Assembly: GCA_035762085.1 (NCBI GenBank)
Contig: DASTPT010000028.1
Location: forward strand, 1-38,816
Direction of reading: 5' to 3'
Source: HRBIN12 sp035762085
Lineage (GTDB): Bacteria > Actinomycetota > UBA4738 > HRBIN12
Length of the DNA stretch: 38,816 bases
The notes beneath the pieces were generated by a model that saw only the letters and a list, made by a program, of their open reading frames with translations, did no database searches and was not told the origin of the DNA. A program made the position numbers and the translations under genes. This document shows, piece by piece, positions 34,839-38,816 of the stretch (position 1 is the first letter of the stretch; every line of letters begins with the position of its first letter).

Positions 34839-35420
34839 ATGCCGCGGATCGGCAGGGCCGGCCCCGCCGGGATGGAGCCGCTCCCGCATCGGAAGAAGTG
34901 GCGCGCGATCCTGGCCGCGACGCTCCTGTTGCTGCCCGCCTACTGGTCGCTCGTGGCCGGCATCGTCGCGATCGCCTCGGATCGCGACACGGCACCGGAT
35001 GCTGGGCCGCTGATCGCGTTCGGGCTCGCGGTCGTGCCCTTCGTCTTCGTCGCCCTCGCGTTCCTGTCCGAGCACCCTAGGGCGCCCGGCGCGGTCGTCC
35101 GCGCAATGGGGCTGACGCTGTTGGTCGGGATCCCCGTGTCGGCCGTCGCCCCGGACGCGGTGACCGGCGTCGTCGCCGGGATCGGCGCGGGCGGGATCGC
35201 CGCGCTCCGGGCGGACGTCGATCACTCGTGGAAGGCGCGCGCGATCGCCGTGCTCGTCGTCACGGCGTGGGCGTTCGTCACGGTCCGCGTCGTGCCCGAG
35301 GCGGCGATCCTTCTCGCGCCGGCCCTCCCGTTCACAGGCATCGGCGTGGCTGACCACTTCTCGGAACGCGCGCGCGAGCGCGCAGCCCCGAACGTCGACG
35401 GCCGGCCCGCGCCCTCCTAG
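34839..35420 (+). CDS. Small integral membrane protein of unknown function
   Basis: A 193-aa protein I do not recognise. It has four to five hydrophobic segments (around 24-47, 54-75, 90-125 and 133-160), a basic N-terminus, and a charged C-terminal tail (DHFSERARERAAPNVDG). It starts one base after the aglG stop, so it is almost certainly in the importer operon; an ATG at 34872 is an alternative start. Its stop overlaps that of the convergent GH13 gene by sharing a CTAG. It could be an accessory of the importer or an unrelated passenger. Confidence 0.75.
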   Translation: MPRIGRAGPAGMEPLPHRKKWRAILAATLLLLPAYWSLVAGIVAIASDRDTAPDAGPLIAFGLAVVPFVFVALAFLSEHPRAPGAVVRAMGLTLLVGIPVSAVAPDAVTGVVAGIGAGGIAALRADVDHSWKARAIAVLVVTAWAFVTVRVVPEAAILLAPALPFTGIGVADHFSERARERAAPNVDGRPAPS

Positions 35421-37009
35421 TCCTCCATCCGCACGACCGCGCCCTGCCACGGCCCGAGGGCCAGGTCCGTGCGGACGCCCTCGCCTTCGCGGGAACGGTC
35501 GGTGGCGATCAGGATGCGCGATGGCCCGAGCGTGACGGCCGACGGCTCGCCGGTCAGGTTCAGCGCGACGGCGATGCCGTCCCCACGCCGCCACGCCCAC
35601 ACGCCCGGTGGGCTCCCCAGCGAGTGGTAGCCGCCGGAGCGGAGCTCCGGCGTGCTCCGCCGCAGCGCGATCAGGTCGCGGCACAGATGGAGCATGGACG
35701 TGGGATCGACCCGCTGGACGTCCACGTTGACCGAGGTCGGGTCCCCGATCGGCAGCCACGGCCGGACGTCCGCCCGGGTGAAGCCGGCGCCCGGCGCGCC
35801 GCTCCACTGCATCGGCGTCCGGCATGGGTCGCGCCCCGCGTCGCGCGACAGGCGCTGGCCGACCGTGTCCCGCGCGTCGGAGGGCGGGACGGGGACGTCG
35901 GTCATGCCGATCTCGTCGCCGTAATACAGGAAGGGCGTGCCACGCAGCGTGAGCAGCGCCATGAGAGCGCATCGACTTGCGTCCTCCCGGGCGCCGCACC
36001 ACCGGGTCGGGAACCGACCGACGTCGTGGTTCGACGCGGTCCACACCGGCTGCGCCTGCGGGCTCAGCACCCGCTCCGTCACTTCCACGACCGCTCGCAG
36101 GTCCTCGGCGCGGAGGTGGGCGAAGACGAGCGCGAAGTTGAAGCACAGATGCAGCTCGTCTTCCGCGAGGCCGTAGTAGAGCGCCCAGCGTTCGATGCTC
36201 GGCACCCACGTCTCGCCGACGAGGAGACCCGGGGGGTCGTAGCCGTCGGTGATCCGGCGCCACCGCTGGTAGATCTCGTGCACCTCGGGCCGGTTCAGGC
36301 TGTGGACGGGCCGAAGACCCCGGCGGCGGATGTCGGCCGGGTCGTCATCGGTGGCCGGCGGGTCGTCGCGGAGCTCGCGGTCCTTCACCAGGCCCTGTGC
36401 GACGTCGACGCGGAAGCCCGCGATGCCACGGTCCAGCCAGAACCGGAGGATGTCATCGAACTCGCGCCGCACGTCCTCGGACCACCAGTCCAGGTCCGGC
36501 TGCTCCACGAGGAAGTTGTGCAGGTAGTACTGGCCGGTTCCGGGGTCAAGCTCCCAGGCCGGCCCCCCGAAGATCGAGACCCAGTTGTTCGGGGGCGAGC
36601 CGTCGGGCCTCGGGTCGGCCCACACGTACCAGTCCCGGTGCTCGGCGTCGTGAGACGACCTCGCGTCCACGAACCACGCATGCTGGTCGCTCGTGTGGTT
36701 CGGGACCAGGTCCAGCAAGATCCGGATGCCGCGCCTCCGCGCCTCGGCCACCAGCCGGTCGAGCGTCTCCAGGTCGCCGAGGTCCGGGTCGACGTCGCGG
36801 TAGTCCGAGACGTCGTAGCCCCAGTCCAGGTTCGGCGAGGGCATGGTCGGCGAGAGCCAGACGCCCTCCACGCCCAGCCACTCCAGGTGGTCCAGTCGGT
36901 CGATCACGCCCTGGAGGTCGCCGATCCCGTCCCCGTTCGAGTCCGCGAAGGAGCGCACGTAGATCTGGTACAGGACCCCCTCGCGCCACCAGTCCGTTCC
37001 ACGGTCCAC
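35417..37009 (-). CDS. GH13 alpha-glucosidase
   Basis: A 530-aa cytoplasmic glycoside hydrolase family 13 enzyme of the oligo-1,6-/alpha-glucosidase (AglA-like) group. It has YQIYVRSFADSNGDGIGDLQG near the start and LLDLVPNHTSD. The nucleophile is D202 in GFRVDVAQG, the acid/base E266 in GETWVP, and the third site NHD at 327-329. No signal peptide. It probably hydrolyses imported alpha-glucosides such as maltose, isomaltose or sucrose. The start is a GTG preceded by GGGGGGA, 15 bp after the S9 peptidase stop, so it is probably co-transcribed with that gene and not controlled by the LacI operators. Confidence 0.94.
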   Translation of the reverse strand: MDRGTDWWREGVLYQIYVRSFADSNGDGIGDLQGVIDRLDHLEWLGVEGVWLSPTMPSPNLDWGYDVSDYRDVDPDLGDLETLDRLVAEARRRGIRILLDLVPNHTSDQHAWFVDARSSHDAEHRDWYVWADPRPDGSPPNNWVSIFGGPAWELDPGTGQYYLHNFLVEQPDLDWWSEDVRREFDDILRFWLDRGIAGFRVDVAQGLVKDRELRDDPPATDDDPADIRRRGLRPVHSLNRPEVHEIYQRWRRITDGYDPPGLLVGETWVPSIERWALYYGLAEDELHLCFNFALVFAHLRAEDLRAVVEVTERVLSPQAQPVWTASNHDVGRFPTRWCGAREDASRCALMALLTLRGTPFLYYGDEIGMTDVPVPPSDARDTVGQRLSRDAGRDPCRTPMQWSGAPGAGFTRADVRPWLPIGDPTSVNVDVQRVDPTSMLHLCRDLIALRRSTPELRSGGYHSLGSPPGVWAWRRGDGIAVALNLTGEPSAVTLGPSRILIATDRSREGEGVRTDLALGPWQGAVVRMED

Positions 37010-37024
37010 CGTCGTCCCCCCGTC

Positions 37025-38816
37025 TCAGCCCGACCACTCGAGGCCGACCTGAGCGAACGCGAACGCGTGCAGGTCGGTCAGGAGCCCCACCATCTGATCC
37101 AGCGACTGCCCGATGCCGTGTCCGCCGGACTCGATCCGCAGCAGGACCGGCGCGTCGGACGACGTGGCGGCCTGCAGGCGGGCGGCCATCTTCTTCGCGT
37201 GCGACGCGTCGACACGCGGGTCGAACTCGCCTGCGGTCAGAAGGACGGCCGGATACGGAACGCCATCCACGACCCGGTGGTACGGGGAGTACGCGAACAT
37301 CGCCGCGAACAGGTCGGGGTCCTCGACGGTGCCGAACTCCGGGACGTTGAACGCGCCGTTCGGATGCAGCTCGACGCGGAGTACGTCCAGCACCGGCACC
37401 TCGGCGATGACCGCGCGCGCGATGTCCGGGTGCTGCGTCAGCACCGCTCCCATCAGCAGACCGCCGTTCGAGCCGCCGCGGATCACCAGCCGATCCACGG
37501 TCGTCACGTCGGTCGAGACCAGGTGCCGCGCGCAGGCCGCGAAGTCGTCGAAGCACCGCTGTTTCGTGTGCAGACGGGCGGCGTGGTGCCACGCCCGTCC
37601 GTATTCGCCGCCGCCCCGGAGGTTCGCGACCGCGAAGACCCCGCCCTGCTCGATCCAGAGCAGGCGGGCGGGCACGAACCACGGCTTCAGCGAGATGCCG
37701 TAGCCGCCGTAGCCGGTCAGCATCGTCGGCGCCGGACCACCGCCGAGCACGCCCTCGCGAGCGATGAGGTTGATCGGTACCTGCGTCCCGTCGCCCGAGG
37801 TGGCGAAGACGCGACGGACCTCGAGGCCGGCGAGATCGAGCGTCGTCGTCGTGTCGAGCGCCGTCCGCCGCGGCGCGGCGTCTCCGTCGGCCGCGACGTA
37901 CCACACCCGCGGGGATACGAACGTCTCGACCGGATACGCCACGCGGTCCGCGCCCAGGGCGGTCACGGCGTCGACGGCGCAGACCGGCGGCAGCTCGACC
38001 GGCGGCAGCGGCTCGCCGTCGTGCGCGAAGACGCGCAGCCCTGAGGGACCTCCGGCCATGTCGAGCACCCAGAGTCGGCCGTCGGTGACCGCGAGGCCCT
38101 CGATCGTGTGCTCCGACTCGGGCACCACGGCGGTCGCGTCCGCGAGGCTCGCGCCGGGCGACAGCGCGAGCCGCAGGATCCGACCACGCGGCGCGTCCCG
38201 CTCCGAGAGCAGGAAGATCGCGCCCGGCCCGAAGGCCGCCTGGACGACACGATCCTCGCCGTCGGCCAGGGTCCACCAATCGCCGCCGTCCTGCGCGCAC
38301 ACGAGCAGCTGCCACTCACCGCTGTCCCCGCGCTGGGCGCGGTCGAGCACCCAGCGACCGTCGGCAGAGGACGACAGGAAGTGCTCGACGATCCGCTCGT
38401 CGGCGACGGGGAGGGTCAGGTCACGGCGGTCGTCGCTCGAGCCGATGCAGTGGAACCAGACCTCCTGGTAGAAGCCCCAGTCTTCCTCGGGGCGCTCGCC
38501 GGGAGCGGGGTGACGCGTGTACCAGAGGCCGGTGGCGTCCCCGCGCCAGGCCGCCGACCCGCCCGCGGTGCCGCTCGTGACGCGCGGGATCGGCGCATCG
38601 GCCAGCTCGCCTGTGGCCGTCTCGTACACGTGGAGCGTGCCGTCCTCGGTCCCGTGCGAGGACAGCGACACGGCGACGAGGCGCCCGTCGGGCGAGGGCT
38701 CGTACCAGTCGATCGTCGTCGCCCCGCTCGGGTCGATCGCGTTCGGGTCGACGAGCACCCGCTCCGTGGCCGCGTCGGCGAGGTCGGTCAGCACGACGAG
38801 GAACGGCTGCTGCCTG
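37025..38816 (-). CDS. Prolyl oligopeptidase (S9 family), N-terminus outside window
   Basis: A serine peptidase of the S9 family cutting short peptides after proline. About 597 residues are visible; the N-terminal end lies beyond the right edge, as the frame stays open to base 38816. The beta-propeller part runs from the edge (NAIDPSGATTIDWYEPSPDGRLVA) and the C-terminal alpha/beta-hydrolase domain contains the Ser in RGGSNGGLLMG, the Asp in TAGEFDPRVDASHAKKM and the His in ESGGHGIGQ. No start can be assigned here: the GTG at 38794 is internal, because conserved residues (QQPFLVVLTDL) precede it. It lies just upstream of the GH13 gene on the same strand. Confidence 0.92.
   Translation of the reverse strand, partial: RQQPFLVVLTDLADAATERVLVDPNAIDPSGATTIDWYEPSPDGRLVAVSLSSHGTEDGTLHVYETATGELADAPIPRVTSGTAGGSAAWRGDATGLWYTRHPAPGERPEEDWGFYQEVWFHCIGSSDDRRDLTLPVADERIVEHFLSSSADGRWVLDRAQRGDSGEWQLLVCAQDGGDWWTLADGEDRVVQAAFGPGAIFLLSERDAPRGRILRLALSPGASLADATAVVPESEHTIEGLAVTDGRLWVLDMAGGPSGLRVFAHDGEPLPPVELPPVCAVDAVTALGADRVAYPVETFVSPRVWYVAADGDAAPRRTALDTTTTLDLAGLEVRRVFATSGDGTQVPINLIAREGVLGGGPAPTMLTGYGGYGISLKPWFVPARLLWIEQGGVFAVANLRGGGEYGRAWHHAARLHTKQRCFDDFAACARHLVSTDVTTVDRLVIRGGSNGGLLMGAVLTQHPDIARAVIAEVPVLDVLRVELHPNGAFNVPEFGTVEDPDLFAAMFAYSPYHRVVDGVPYPAVLLTAGEFDPRVDASHAKKMAARLQAATSSDAPVLLRIESGGHGIGQSLDQMVGLLTDLHAFAFAQVGLEWSG

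Overview
The window is a single high-GC (roughly 70% by eye), gene-dense bacterial contig. Many GTG starts, ATGA/GTGA overlaps, an actinobacterial-type Tad pilus locus without an outer-membrane secretin, and many start codons preceded at 6-9 nt by a TAnnCT -10 box (leaderless mRNAs) all suggest an uncultured actinobacterium. The sequence alone does not fix the class. I see no rRNA, tRNA, CRISPR array, insertion sequence or phage gene. Both ends cut through genes: a PQQ-type beta-propeller protein on the left and a prolyl oligopeptidase on the right.

Left third (1-11,000, all minus strand). Reading right to left there are three NarL/LuxR response regulators without a histidine kinase, then a Tad/Flp pilus operon: flp pilin, tadE, tadG, cpaB, tadZ/cpaE, tadA/cpaF, tadB, tadC. 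Next come prephenate dehydratase (pheA) and the start of a membrane-anchored beta-propeller protein. A 9-bp stem-loop separates the pilin from the rest of its operon. One regulator has a receiver that has lost its phosphorylation site.

Middle (11,000-27,400) is chromosomal housekeeping and signalling. It holds a 1,118-aa zinc-ribbon/cyclase-like/AAA-ATPase/TPR regulator whose cyclase domain lacks the usual catalytic Asn and Arg, a DUF255 thioredoxin-fold protein, a DUF302 protein, a Bcp peroxiredoxin, an ArsR-SRPBCC pair with a palindromic operator over the start codon, and a cyclophilin. It continues with TypA/BipA, a phosphoesterase lipoprotein, an M23 coiled-coil peptidase, an MFS exporter, a receiver-GGDEF protein and an MGT-type glycosyltransferase.

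Right third (27,480-37,010) is a glucoside uptake and hydrolysis cluster: ABC ATPase, GH1 beta-glucosidase (apparently starting at CTG), LacI regulator, AglE-like binding lipoprotein, two AglF/AglG-like permeases, a small membrane protein, and a convergent GH13 alpha-glucosidase followed upstream by an S9 peptidase. The lacI promoter is bracketed by two 14-bp operators that are reverse complements of each other, 53 bp apart centre to centre, and very close to the known CelR operator. A 15-bp perfect stem-loop separates the binding-protein gene from the permease genes.

No wholly new gene system stands out. The most unusual content is regulatory: repeated leaderless promoters, stem-loops placed after the most abundantly needed product of two operons, paired CelR-like operators, and degenerate signalling domains.
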